64,000 nucleotides of DNA from positions 35,704,033 through 35,768,032 of the forward strand of contig OY720344.1 in NCBI GenBank assembly GCA_963082975.1, read 5' to 3'. The notes under the pieces are model-generated. The model was not told where the DNA came from and made no database searches. It worked only from the letters and a program-made list of their open reading frames with translations. Position 1 is the stretch's first letter. Each line of letters opens with the position of its first letter. Origin of the DNA: Labia minor (Eukaryota; Arthropoda; Insecta; Dermaptera; Spongiphoridae). Positions 11,572 to 22,964 of this stretch are shown piece by piece. Both the position numbers and the translations under genes were made by a program.

Positions 11572-12560
11572 GCTCCGAGCGCCTTCGGCGCTCTTCACAC
11601 CTAGACGGGGGCTCCGCCCCCTGTACCCCCGAGTGATACATGGTATTTGGTTGAATGTCTGTATGTAAAATGTTTTCATCCATTTTGTTTCAATCAATAT
11701 AAGTAGATAAGACATGTATTTGTTTTCTTGTAAAATATATTTTAATTTAATCAGTAAATTAATTATATATTATTATTGTATTTATCTAACTCTGTGTCTA
11801 CAGTTTTCGAAAGTTCTTAGCCGCAGCATCCACATTTCTCTAAGCGTCCCTATCCTGAGCTACAACCAAATCCTACCCTGTCCCATCTCTCCCATGTCCC
11901 TTCCTTCATTGTCCACCCACCTTGGTCCTTGGTCTTCCACCGGATGTTTCCCAATCGGTTTCTCCCAATTTCTAGTTTCTCCAATTCCAACCATGTCCCC
12001 TTCCCATCCCTGCCTTCTTGATTTTATAACCTTAACTATATCTGGACATTATTTCTCGTTATGCCATCTCCGCCATCCCCCTGTGACCTCATCTTCTTTT
12101 GGCCTATAAATGCTGCGAACAATATTAATCTCACAAATATTCCAAATCTACTCTCGTCTCCCAGAGTCATCGATAGGGTGACCAAACGTCCCGTCTTTAG
12201 GTGCTCTGTCCCAAAAATGCCTTCGGGACACCCTACTGTCCCGTTTTTTCAATATTTAGGACATTTCGTAATTTTTTTTCAAAATTTTTTCAATTTAGTT
12301 CTAAAAAAAGGTATACTGTTTGTCCCGGTTTGGTGTTTTCGAAATATGGTCACCCTAGTCATCGATCAACATGAAAAATAATTGTTTTATATATTTTAAT
12401 TTTGATCCTCTTTGATGAGATAAGCTCCTTTACTGCATAATAACAGGCGTTACTCAATTACAACGTCGATTTAAATTCTTCTCGAATATTATTATCTTTC
12501 GTGATTAAAGAGCTTAAGTATTTAAATATTTATACTTTTTCAAATTCTACATTTTGTATG
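11572..12560 (-). mobile_element. Non-LTR retrotransposon 3' end, decayed
   Basis: The element reads on the minus strand and ends at 11572 with a GC-rich hairpin tail (GAGCGCCGAAGGCGCT). Positions 11790-12165 and 12366-12560 match the reverse-transcriptase-distal coding region seen better at 26200-26800, but the frame is broken. A hAT MITE interrupts it at 12174-12357. The copies at 25978 and 3058 share its tail. Confidence 0.65.
12174..12357. mobile_element. Complete hAT-type MITE, 184 bp, with perfect 8-bp duplication
   Basis: Ends are TAGGGTGACCA and TGGTCACCCTA. The flanks GTCATCGA at 12166-12173 and 12358-12365 are identical, which is the hAT target duplication. The interior contains two CCCGTTTT-like blocks and no reading frame. 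It splits the retrotransposon copy at 11572-12560. Confidence 0.92.
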
Positions 12561-14346
12561 TATAAGTCGTATCTGTATCATAATTCTTGAATTTTTTTGT
12601 TTAATTACATTTCGGTTGATTTTTCCCCAATTTCTCTAATCATGTCTCCTCTTCCAGTCCAATTCATTTACCTATCAATGTTGAATAAGGCATTTAAATT
12701 TCTTAATTTGGCTAGAACACTCCATTTTTTAAAATTTTAAATAGAGGGAGAGAGAGAGGTTCTAATTATATATATATATATATCTGTTTCTATGACAACA
12801 AAAAAGTAAACAAATTACGTACATACAAATACTCTCCTTTATATATATTTCTGGAAAATGGAACACCCGCAGCTCAGCTCAGGAGTTACCTAAGATTCTA
12901 ATTTCTTTTTTATTTTTCATAATTTGAGGTACCCTTCACCTCAGAAAAATTTGGTTTCATTACTCCTTGTAGTTTAGGCTCTGGAGTTTTTTGCGTACAG
13001 ACGGACACTATCGTATTAAATATATAGATTTTATAATATTAATTTTTTTTAGTCAACAAGTTAAATTTATTCAAATTTCGTTTTTTTCTAAGTAAGGTCT
13101 ATATATGGGAATTTCTTAATTAAAAGATCAATATATATAGAAAAACAATTTATTCAAAATAAATTATAACTTAGAAATCCCCTAGGCGACTTGATCAATT
13201 ATATAATTCTTCTTAGCTTCTTTGTTGGTAACATGCAGGAACTTAATTTCATCACGTCTGTTTTCGCTGAATGATTTTCATTACTTGCTACGTGCGGCAT
13301 TTGTTGTTTCGAGAGCCGAAGCGTTCTGAGCTCCCATATAATCAGATGCGACGTATGTCTAGTGCGGCGGCGAAGGGTTTTAATGAGGGAACACACACAG
13401 AGGTTATAAATATTGTTAGGCTGTTTTGGCGCTCGCAGTGAGAGCACAGGGCTTATAAATAGTTCGAAAGATCTCGAAGATTATTCTAATTTCATTTTCT
13501 ACATATATATTTATATGTAAAATGTCATATTTCCATTAATGGACAATTTTACTTCCAAACAAATTCCGATTTCTAGTAACCAAATAATTAGATTATTACT
13601 AATCTTCCAAATAGAGGATATTTCTGAAATTAAGACGATATTTTGATTTAGGCAAGTTCACTGAAATACTGTTTATTAATTTATTTTTTCTTAAAATGTA
13701 CGATTTTAAATAAATTATTCATTTGAAATAAAAATTTAATTAGAAACCACTCTTTGCTTCTTCAAAAAAAGTAAATATTGAAAAAAGATTATAAAAATAG
13801 GTTTTGTATATTGTTTTAGTAGTTTCCACTTATTTATATGATGCATAATTTATTTGGAGTTATTTTATAAATGCTTCTTTGTAATATAAGAAAAATAATA
13901 TTCTTGATAACATTCAATTGATAAATGAAACCTGATAACAACAGAACAGTTATGCTTATTAGAATGTTTTAAATTTATAAATAATAAATATTTATATATT
14001 TTGTAAAATAAAAATTCGTTATTAATATGAATATAATATTAAAGATTAGTTATTTTTATTTAAAAATTATTCTTCAAGAGTTTATAATTATACAAAAAAT
14101 AAATTTTCTATAGAAGAAAAAATAAAGCAATTCATTTAAATTTTTTCAATAGAAAGTTATCTTGACTTAAAGTTTTATTTTATATTTGACTATTTTTATA
14201 AATATATATTTGGTACTTTTTAAGAAAGATGCCGAAGGATGAAATTTTAAATTAAATTAATTTAATTTAATAGAATTATTTTAAAATAAAAAAATACCTA
14301 TACCTTATTTTTTTGTTTTATATTAAATAATGAATTCAAAGTAATG
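12561..14346. other. No gene recognised; repeat-like patches
   Basis: A piece at 12840-13030 has the style of the dispersed repeats (GTACAGACGGACACTATCG followed by an AT run). A GC-richer patch at 13160-13470 holds an 82-residue minus-strand frame (13199-13447) with no family resemblance I can name. The rest is AT-rich and empty to my eye. Confidence 0.5.
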
Positions 14347-17300
14347 CTAAGATATTTTTTTAAATGAAGCAATAAAAAATCCAAGTGAATCATTTCCACA
14401 AGAAGGACTAAATCGTTGTAATTTTTCTGCTTGTTCTGAAGTTAAACCATTTATTAAATATCCTGGACCTCCTAACTTTGGAGAAGAAGGCTCGAGTTTT
14501 AGACAAGGAAACGATTTTAAAGCCCAGGCGATTAATTCTTCATTTTCTTCTAAAGTTATGGTACATGTGCTATACACTAACCTTCCTTCTATTTTTAACA
14601 GTTCCACTGCCTAAATAACAAAAAAAATTATAAACAATATTATTGGATTAATCGAATTATATTGTAAATGAATACATACTTTTGAAAATAATTTTTTTTG
14701 TAGAGGAATATAAGATTTGAGTTCTTTTAATTTTATATTATTCATTAACTGAGGTCTTTGACCTAATCCACTGCATGGGGCATCCAATAAAATTCGATCA
14801 AATGTACCAGGAGAAAAGGGCGGAATTAACGAACCCTGTGAGGAATTAACTAAAATAAAAAAAAGATAAATATCATATTATAGGTTTAAAAAATTAAATT
14901 AAAATTACTTGAAACCGCTTTGGTTGAGTCAAATGCATATGTCCGGATTGATTTCAGATTGTAAAGATTAATTCTGTCATTTATACGATTAATCTTATTT
15001 GCAGTTTTATCTAGAGCAATAATTGTTCCCTTATAAAGATGAAAAAAGATATAAGTATATAAAATATAAAATTGATTTTATGATTTAAATAATTTACATA
15101 AATATATTTTCAAAAATAAGTATTTTTATATCTGTATATTAATTTTTAAATTATTTTATTCAATTTAGCAAATTTATAATAGTTAAAATTTTAAGACAAA
15201 AGTATTCGTCTTTTACTAAAAAATACTATAAACTATTTTGATATTAAATTGTCTTATTTGGTCTTACAAGTTTTTTAAGTTTTATTAAGTTCAGAACAAT
15301 CATAAAAAAACACAGTTTTGAATTATAATGTATTTTAAATTTTAAAGGAAGAAGTCTGGAGTTGGTTTATTTCTAAAATATTAATTGTTATTATATTATT
15401 TGCGACATTGTTTTTTCTTATTGTACTGTTTAAATGTGTTTAAAGTTATATTTGTTTTTCCAAAATAAACGACAAGTATAGTGGCAGAAAAAAGAGAACT
15501 TCAGTCTAACAAGCGCAGCGCCTTTTTCTACAGTACTATAATATATGAATCAAAATTATAGAAACTAATTTTTAATACCAATTTAATTTTGAATGATTGA
15601 CAGTTTTATGTTTTTATGGTATTAAAAATTAATTTCTTTAATATTGATTCACATATTAATGCTGTTGAGAAATGTGCTGTGCTAGGCTGGTGTTCTCTTT
15701 TTTCCGTCACTAAGATGGCACAAAACTTTTTGGTAATTTTATGACAATTTCTTGTCTTGAAAAAGAATGTAACGTACATTCAAAATATCTACAAAGGAAT
15801 TTATTAAATAAAGAAAATTTATAAATAATAAATAATTTCTTTTTTTTAATTTCTTCTGCGGTAGGCTATGAAATATAATATAAATTATATAAAAATAATA
15901 GGGAGGAGAGGAATAAGTCTTATAATCTTAATTAATATTTTTTTTTTGTTGTACCTTTATTTACTTACTTGATCTTTCATCAAAAATGCAAGATGAGTTG
16001 TTTTATTTCCTGGAGATGCGCACATATCAAGTATCGTTTCATTTTCTTTTGGATCTAATACTCGTCCAGTAACTATTGAAGGAATATTTTGTAGCAATAT
16101 TGATTTATCATTTATGACTGATTGATTTAAATTGATACATCCACTGATCGGATTTGTTACTTCAATGGCTAACCCTCTAAATAATAATTATTATATTATT
16201 AGTATTATAATTAACTCTAAAGTTAAACACATAATAGTACTTAGAGTGAGAATATCCAAATATCATTTTTCTATCCATTCTCATAATTCCATTTCCAACA
16301 AAATCTGTCTTTCCTTGAAAATGTTTAGAACCTTTTTTGCAAACACCCGATACCAATGCAAATATGCTAACATTATCATTAATTTTTATATCTAAAAATA
16401 AAAATTTAAAAACAAGAAACAAGATAAATTCATGAAAATTCTCTTCTTATAATTTTAGGTTTTTAAAATAAAATTTTGGCCTAAAATTTCTAATTACAAG
16501 TTTTAACCAAATTTACACAACAAAATAATGAGGATTTCTATAGTTCATAGTATTATATTAAAGATCATCTTAATTATGGTGGTACGGCAGTGATAGATAT
16601 AGATTATGAATCTGGATGACGTTTTAAGTCCGATGTTCTTCAATATAAGATTCGACTATGATTTGCGCCCTTTCAGACAGAAATTAACGTAAAATTGGAT
16701 AAATTAACGAACTCATTTATTTAAAATTTTAAATATTTATTTTTTAATTATTCATTTATTTTGTATTTGATTTATGAATTTTAAACTATAATATATACTT
16801 TAATATATGTAAATGAAATTTAAAAATGTTTTAAGTGTTAACCACTGGATAATACGCTCATATCCGCCAAATAATGAAGGTATATTAATTCTAGCAATTC
16901 TCTTGGTTTTATTTCTCATAATCATTGATTATATATAGATAAAATAAAACAATTTTAATATCCTCATCACCTATCTTTCTATCTAAATCCTCTAGTATTA
17001 TTTCTCCCCCATTAATATCTTTCTTCCCACTATTTCTTTATTGTATATATTTTGTACATAATACCTTTACATGTTCTTGTGTTGCCTCAAATAAGGCAGA
17101 TGTTGAATTTATGTATTTCTTGAAAGTTAAATAAAAAAAAATAAAACAATTTAAAGAATTTCATCAAAATCCTTCGAGTTGTATTCAAAGATCAAAAAGA
17201 TAAATCAAATATACAAATTTTCTACTCATAAAATTATATAGGTATTTACATATATGAGATTAGAATACTTGAATTTGAAAGTAATCATTAATTTGTAGAG

Positions 17301-17950
17301 TATACATATTATGTATGTACTAAGAAAAAAAATATAAAATATAAATAATGAAATAATTGGAAAAAGGTGAATAAAAATCGCTTAATGGCAAATAGATTCT
17401 AGGTATATATGCTAGTAAAATAAAAAAACCTGTCGGTAATGATAATATCCCTGGAGCAAAGATATTTGCTCCTCTTAAAATTGCTTCTCCACATGTTTTA
17501 TCAACAATGACACGTTTCGATTTTAACTCTAATTCCAATTCCTCACTAGACCAAGAATTTATTAATATCATTTCAGGGAAATTAGAATCAAAATATATAT
17601 TAGGAATTATTACCCTATTATATATTTTACTTTGCTAAAATAAACGAAATCAAATGAAATATAAATAATATATTAAAATTTAAAGAAATAAATTACTTTC
17701 AAAAGATGTTCATTTATATGATGATTAATTTCATTAAAATTATCCAAAAAGTTGACACGAACAGAAGTTATTCTTGGTGGATTATGAAGCCAATTCATTA
17801 ATTCCTCAAACTAAAAATAGTTATTCTTATAATCATTTCTTTTTCCATAAATAAAACTCTAGGGATATTTACATTAATAAACTTTTCCAATTGTTTACGG
17901 AGATATTCAAAAGTGTCTTTTGAAGAAAATATTCCAAAAGATAAATAAGC
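14347..17950 (-). CDS. NSUN6: NSUN6, tRNA cytosine-5 methyltransferase (first exon not found)
   Basis: Exons in coding order: 17950-17873, 17810-17697, 17634-17430, 16391-16241, 16176-15969, 15029-14909, 14849-14680 and 14610-14347 (stop TAG), about 436 residues in phase. NSUN6 methylates a cytosine at the 3' acceptor end of certain tRNAs, using S-adenosylmethionine. The PUA domain is in exons 3-4 (CGEAILRGANIFAPGIL and VCKKGSKHF). The methyltransferase fold follows, with ETILDMCASPGNKTTH (cofactor loop), GTIIALDK, FDRILLDAPCSGLGQRPQ (motif IV cysteine) and LVYSTCTIT (motif VI catalytic cysteine). The C-terminus GFFIASFKK fits the family. Vertebrate proteins have about 30 more N-terminal residues; the initiating exon must be upstream of 17950 but no ATG could be placed. 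The usual PGGKT is PGNKT here. A foldback MITE sits in the intron between exons 6 and 5. Confidence 0.9.
15481..15710. mobile_element. Foldback MITE in an NSUN6 intron
   Basis: The two ends, GTGGCAGAAAAAAGAGAAC and its near complement at 15692-15710, are flanked by TA. The inverted similarity continues inward for about 100 bases on each side, through ATATGAATCAA and TTTTTAATACCA, so nearly the whole 230-bp unit can fold on itself. TA duplications suggest mobilisation by a Tc1/mariner transposase. Confidence 0.75.
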
Positions 17951-18241
17951 CTATAGAATAAAAAAAAATTGTCATTTAATGATTTATTAAATAATTTTAT
18001 TTTTTTTTTTATAAAAGTTATTCTTAAAACTAGCTTAAATATTAAGTTTAAATAAATCTTTTTGGTAAAGAAATGATTTTATTGTTTGCTTACATTATTT
18101 TTTTGAACAAAATTTATAACTGAATATAATTTTATATATAATTTTGACAGTCGTAGGAATGTAATAATAAAAAAAAATAATTGTTTAATAAAACTTAAAT
18201 AATAGATTTAGAAAAAGTGCTAATATTTATGGGAGTAATAA

Positions 18242-18760
18242 TTAATAGCCTCCCGTTTGTTCTTGATATACTTCTATAACGTCGTCATTTTCCATTTCCA
18301 AAAGTTTGGGTGTCTCATCATCATTAATTCTTCGGCCATCAAATAAAAACCTTAGAGATGTGACTGGAACACCCTATAAAATTTTTCATATGAAAATTAT
18401 ATTATAATAACAAAATAAAAATAAATATATACTCACAACTCGTTCACTATATGATTTTTTTAACTTCCCCATTTGAGTGGTCATCTTTACTCTGAAGTGA
18501 ATTTCATTGGAATCCTGTTAAAATTTTTATCATTAGTCTCCAATCAAAGATGATATAACCTTAATAAATAACTCACGTTGCCGACAACTTTTAATTTAAT
18601 ATACTCAGAATTTCCCTCTCCCGGCCCCGAGTCTGGTTTCTGTTCCTTTAAAATTAAAAAACACATACAAATAAAATAATGATTAAATTAAATAGTTCGA
18701 TAACTAATGTCACTCTGATAATTTATTTTTTGTATAAAATATTACCTGATTTTCGCTCAT
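18242..18760 (-). CDS. SUMO: SUMO (ubiquitin-like modifier)
   Basis: Four exons: 18760-18746, 18645-18577, 18514-18437 and 18373-18242, giving 97 residues with all phases agreeing. SUMO is conjugated to lysines of nuclear and other proteins by the UBA2/SAE1 and UBC9 enzymes. After an acidic, flexible N-terminus (residues 1-18) comes the ubiquitin-like fold: [30 protein letters not shown], the RFLFDGRRI segment and [13 protein letters not shown]. Maturation would expose the conjugating diglycine by removal of just one tyrosine. The start at 18758-18760 gives MSENQ. It is on the same strand as NSUN6, whose known exons end about 300 bases downstream. Confidence 0.96.
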
Positions 18761-20316
18761 ATTTTAATTTTGGTAATTCGATTGAACAAAATGGCGAAAC
18801 TTCTCTTCAAGTAAAAGAAAATTACAGGCTTTGGAAACGCTAAAGCTTGAATACCTTGAATAACTAACCAAGAGGACGCTGCACATGCATGTATTTACCA
18901 AGTGGAGGGAATTCTGTGTAATCCTATTGGTTAAATTCTCTGCTAAAGGAATAATTTCAATTTAAAAATATAAATGTCTAAATACTTTGTTATATTAAAT
19001 ATTTTTTTTTTTATTACAAAATTATTTCAAAGAATTATCATTTTTAAATAATTTAAAAACAAATAAATATATGTATTTTATATCATGAAAAAAAAAATTA
19101 ATTTTTTTTATTATATATTAAAATTAATTTCTAAATGATATTTAAATTTTATATTTCTTTATTAATAACCAGATATTTAATGTTCAAATGTAACTCTTTA
19201 ACTTTTTTTCATCATAAAATATTAAATTACAATTATATTTGTTCTAATTGACTTTAGAGGTCGTATTATAACATCAGATAGGGATTCACAGACTATAAAC
19301 CATGTTTTGTTCATTTCTAAGTAATAGATAGCTGATTTTTCAAAAAATTTTATTAACTTAGTTCACAACCATTTTCTTAGTCTGAACATTTTTGTTTAAA
19401 CTTCGAGATTCATTTAAAGTACGTTGCAGGTCGACTCTTGTACAATTCGAAACCAATTTGTTAACTGTATATTTACCAAAGTATAATATCTGCTATTAAT
19501 TTAAAGTGGAGAATCTCCTCAATTATTAATATTTTAAGAATAATAATTTTATCTATTCATCGTGAGAATACTCTGAGTGAGGAAATATACAGCATCTTCC
19601 TCTTAATTTAACTTATTTTTATTGTCTCTTCGGTTTAACTCCTTTACCAATTGATTTCCTTATAAACGAATATTTCAACAAGATTATTTTATTTGCATCA
19701 CCTATTCGTTCTAAAATCAAAAAAGATTTTATTGTTCTAAATAATGATTTTGAATAGTTTTTCAAACATTTCAAGAACCTAATTGTTATATATTAAATTA
19801 ATACTCTCAATTCAAAGAAATATATTAGTACAATCGAAATTGAAATTAATATTAGCTGACAATCTGATACTTTCGAAACTGATGAATATTGAATTCTTCC
19901 TAGACCCATTGATAAAATCATTTATTACCCCTTGAGGAACCAAAAGAACTAGCTACTCTCCTTATTTATATAATCTATTAATTATAAACAATTTTATTGA
20001 TTTGATAAGAACATATTTATAATTTCTTTAAGTTCAGTTAGAAATCTTTTAAGCTTTTATATTTTATTTTAATTTATATGGAAAAATGTCATTAAAAATT
20101 TGAATTAATCGCCAGTATTGCTCTATCGGAATAAATTTAATATCAACTTGTGGATAACTTGAAATTTAATCTTTCATAGTATTCATAGACCATCCGATAG
20201 TATTATTATAATTATTATACTAAAATGTTATTATTTTAAATGATATAGAAAAATGAACTTATTTTAAATCCGATTTATTTAGTAAATTATCTGATATATA
20301 TATATATATATAAAAA
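18761..20316. other. Intergenic, no feature recognised
   Basis: AT-rich sequence between the divergent SUMO and TAMM41 genes. It must hold both promoters. No TATA box, CpG patch, repeat or reading frame stood out. Confidence 0.5.
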
Positions 20317-21330
20317 ATGTCAATAACCAAAGTTTCCAGTGATATAGCACCAATTTTCAGTAAAATTTTAAAAAGCTTTCCACAACAAATCCTTTATAGT
20401 TTTGCTTATGGATCTGGTGTTTTTAAACAAGCAAATACAAATGTTAATTTAGAAAAAATGATTGATATAATTATATGTGTTGAAAATCCATCACATTTTC
20501 ATCGAGACAATATCATCTATAATCCCAAACATTATTCATCACTAAAGTATTTAGGCCATCAATTTATTGCTGGAATTCAAGATAAATGGGACGCAAGAGT
20601 ATATTTTAATCCTTTAGTAGAATTAGAAAATGGACAATTCATGAAATATGGAATAGTTTCTAAAACAGCCCTTATATCAGATCTCCTTGATTGGAACTAT
20701 CTTTATTTAGCTGGACGGTTGCATAAACCAATTGAAATAATAAAACCGACAAATGATTATAAATTAAAATCTGCTATACAAGTCAATTTACAAAGTGCAG
20801 TACATTCTGCTTTATTATTATTACCTGGAGAATTTTCTGAAAGTAAATTTTATCAAACAATAACTTCTTTATCTTACAATGGGGATTTTCGAATGATTTT
20901 TGGAGAAGATAAAAATAAAGTTGTAAATATTGTGGAACCTCAAATTGAATCATTCAGAGAATTATATTCTCCAGTTTTAGAAACTTTACAAAATTATGTT
21001 GAAATAAGTACAATATGTAGTCAAGATGTGAGCCCACCAGCGAAAATGTATCACTTGAATCAATTGCCGAAGGAGCCAATCAGAGCAATGATTCAGGATT
21101 GGTTAAAAGGCTCTAGAAATCTTCGACATGACACTGATGATGTTCTTCGTGCTATTGCTTATAATCCAGAGGCTTCTGAATGTTTAGCTAAATGTTTAAA
21201 ATCAATTGTATTTGCATCAAGTGTCAAACAAAGTTTGAAAGGTATTTTCACAGCGGGCATCACGAAATCATTAAGATATTCTACTAATAAAATAGTAAAA
21301 ATGTTATCTTCACAATCACCAAAATCATGA
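20317..21330 (+). CDS. TAMM41: TAMM41, mitochondrial CDP-diacylglycerol synthase
   Basis: A single open frame of 337 residues. TAM41/MMP37 proteins make CDP-diacylglycerol from phosphatidic acid and CTP on the matrix side of the inner mitochondrial membrane, the first committed step of cardiolipin synthesis. The nucleotidyltransferase signature AYGSGVF is at residues 30-36, followed by the acidic strand MIDIIICVENPSHFH (residues 48-62) with the expected metal-binding aspartate (D50). Other family blocks are KYGIVSK, DWNYLYLAGRLHKP and GDFRMIFGEDKNKV. The length is close to that of animal orthologues. The start codon follows an AT run and is the first ATG in frame. Unlike nearly all other genes here, it has no intron. 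Confidence 0.95.
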   Translation: MSITKVSSDIAPIFSKILKSFPQQILYSFAYGSGVFKQANTNVNLEKMIDIIICVENPSHFHRDNIIYNPKHYSSLKYLGHQFIAGIQDKWDARVYFNPLVELENGQFMKYGIVSKTALISDLLDWNYLYLAGRLHKPIEIIKPTNDYKLKSAIQVNLQSAVHSALLLLPGEFSESKFYQTITSLSYNGDFRMIFGEDKNKVVNIVEPQIESFRELYSPVLETLQNYVEISTICSQDVSPPAKMYHLNQLPKEPIRAMIQDWLKGSRNLRHDTDDVLRAIAYNPEASECLAKCLKSIVFASSVKQSLKGIFTAGITKSLRYSTNKIVKMLSSQSPKS

Positions 21331-22964
21331 GTTTTTTATTTATATATATTTAAATAATTTATTTTAGAAAAGTTTTATTTAAATATATATTTATTTAAAT
21401 TTTTTTATAACTAGAAAATAAATTTATTATTATTTTAAAGAAAATATTTTTCTATTTATTTGATATTTTAGTATCTTTTTTACAGCTTGTTATAATGTCT
21501 ATATCCCTAATTTAAGATGTGATTCAGATTTTATATTTAGAAAAAAAAAGTATATTATATAAACATATATATATAGCCTTCCAATATATTTTTAATTTAC
21601 TCATTAAAATATATTCAAATAAAAATAAATATAATACATCTTGAATTAAAACAATTGAATAAATTAAATATTGATAAATATAATGATTTTAAATTTTAAT
21701 TATATTTTGTAAAAATAGTAAAACATTTGTTAATATAAAAATGTAGGCGCGTTTCTATTGAAGTCGAAAGACAAAAAGCGATTTTTTAGTTAATCTTTTA
21801 ATTTTAATATAAAATTATTTAAATCTCAGTAGATAAAAATAAAATGATTAAAGGCTAAAAAAAGTTCTTATATATGATTTTGGTCGCGGTCCAATTGTCC
21901 AGCGATTTTTTAGTCAAAACATGGGTTGACTAAAAGCCGGTTTTTGCCTTTGGACTTCAATAGAAACGCGCTCTGTATGTAATTTGTCTATTAGAATATG
22001 AAATTAATTTATGACATAACTGTGTGTGTTTAAAATATATCATATAATTTAATAAATATTTATATATATTAGAAGAAAACTATCGCATCCGCTTCAATAT
22101 TTAAATTAAATAAAATTAAATTAAATTTTTCTGGAATAAATTTATATATTGTACCTTAATAATCCAGATTACAATGTATATCTTTAAATTAAAGATTAAA
22201 ATAATTCGTTAAGAATGAATAAATGTACTTATTTATATTTTAAGGTCAAGAATAATTGTTTACATTTATTAATAAGATGGACAACCACAATGAAATTCGA
22301 AAGAATTTTTTTTTAATATAATTTAATTTTGTATTATATAAATAATAATAAAAAAAAATAAGAAAAAAAATGTAATATTTTTATAAAACAATAATTTGAA
22401 CAGTATGTTAGCTTACAAAGTGGTTATAATCCGGATTTAATGTGAATGTGTGTGTGTATTGAATACTTTTTATAGATATATATTAATAATAAGTATTTTC
22501 AATTATTTTGAGGGAATAAAACTTATTTCCATATTGAAATAATTTTGATAATAACAAATAAATATAATTAAAATTTATCTCTAACATTTCTAGGACCTAA
22601 AATTCTTCAATATTTACAAAAACTTCTCATTCGCACTACATATGCTGTTTGTCATTCATAATATCATAATCATTTCTCTATTATTTAAAGTCAATAATAA
22701 ATAATTCTCGTTTAATTATTCTCAATACCTACTTTGAATTAATTAGTCATTGGATTAACATTTGAAATCCACTTGAATCCCGCCAACTAAAAATAAAGTA
22801 AAAATATTAATTTGAAATATAATTAATTTTTTTTTACCCTAAATTATATTTTTTTTTCATAAAGGTGATGTTAATAAAAATAATATTATTTATAGACAAA
22901 GAGTTTTTAATATTTAAAGTTTTGACAGTTAAACATTTATAAAAGGTTATGATATAGTTAAAAA
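21331..22964. other. Intergenic, one MITE and otherwise empty
   Basis: Apart from the short inverted-repeat element at 21747-21971 the sequence is AT-rich with short homopolymer and TA runs. It must contain the GPALPP1 promoter, but no motif was recognisable. Confidence 0.5.
21747..21971. mobile_element. Small inverted-repeat element (GCGCGTTTCTATTGAAGTC ends)
   Basis: The ends GCGCGTTTCTATTGAAGTC and GACTTCAATAGAAACGCGC are perfect inverted repeats, and weaker inverted similarity (AAAGACAAAAA) continues inward. It is 225 bp, non-coding and not clearly assigned. Both sides carry TGTA within a few bases of the ends, so the duplication is uncertain. Confidence 0.7.

Noticed and set aside
18000..18200. 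Candidate first exon of NSUN6 ending in VINFVQKNN before a GTAAG donor
   Set aside because: No in-frame ATG could be found and the sequence does not resemble the family N-terminus.
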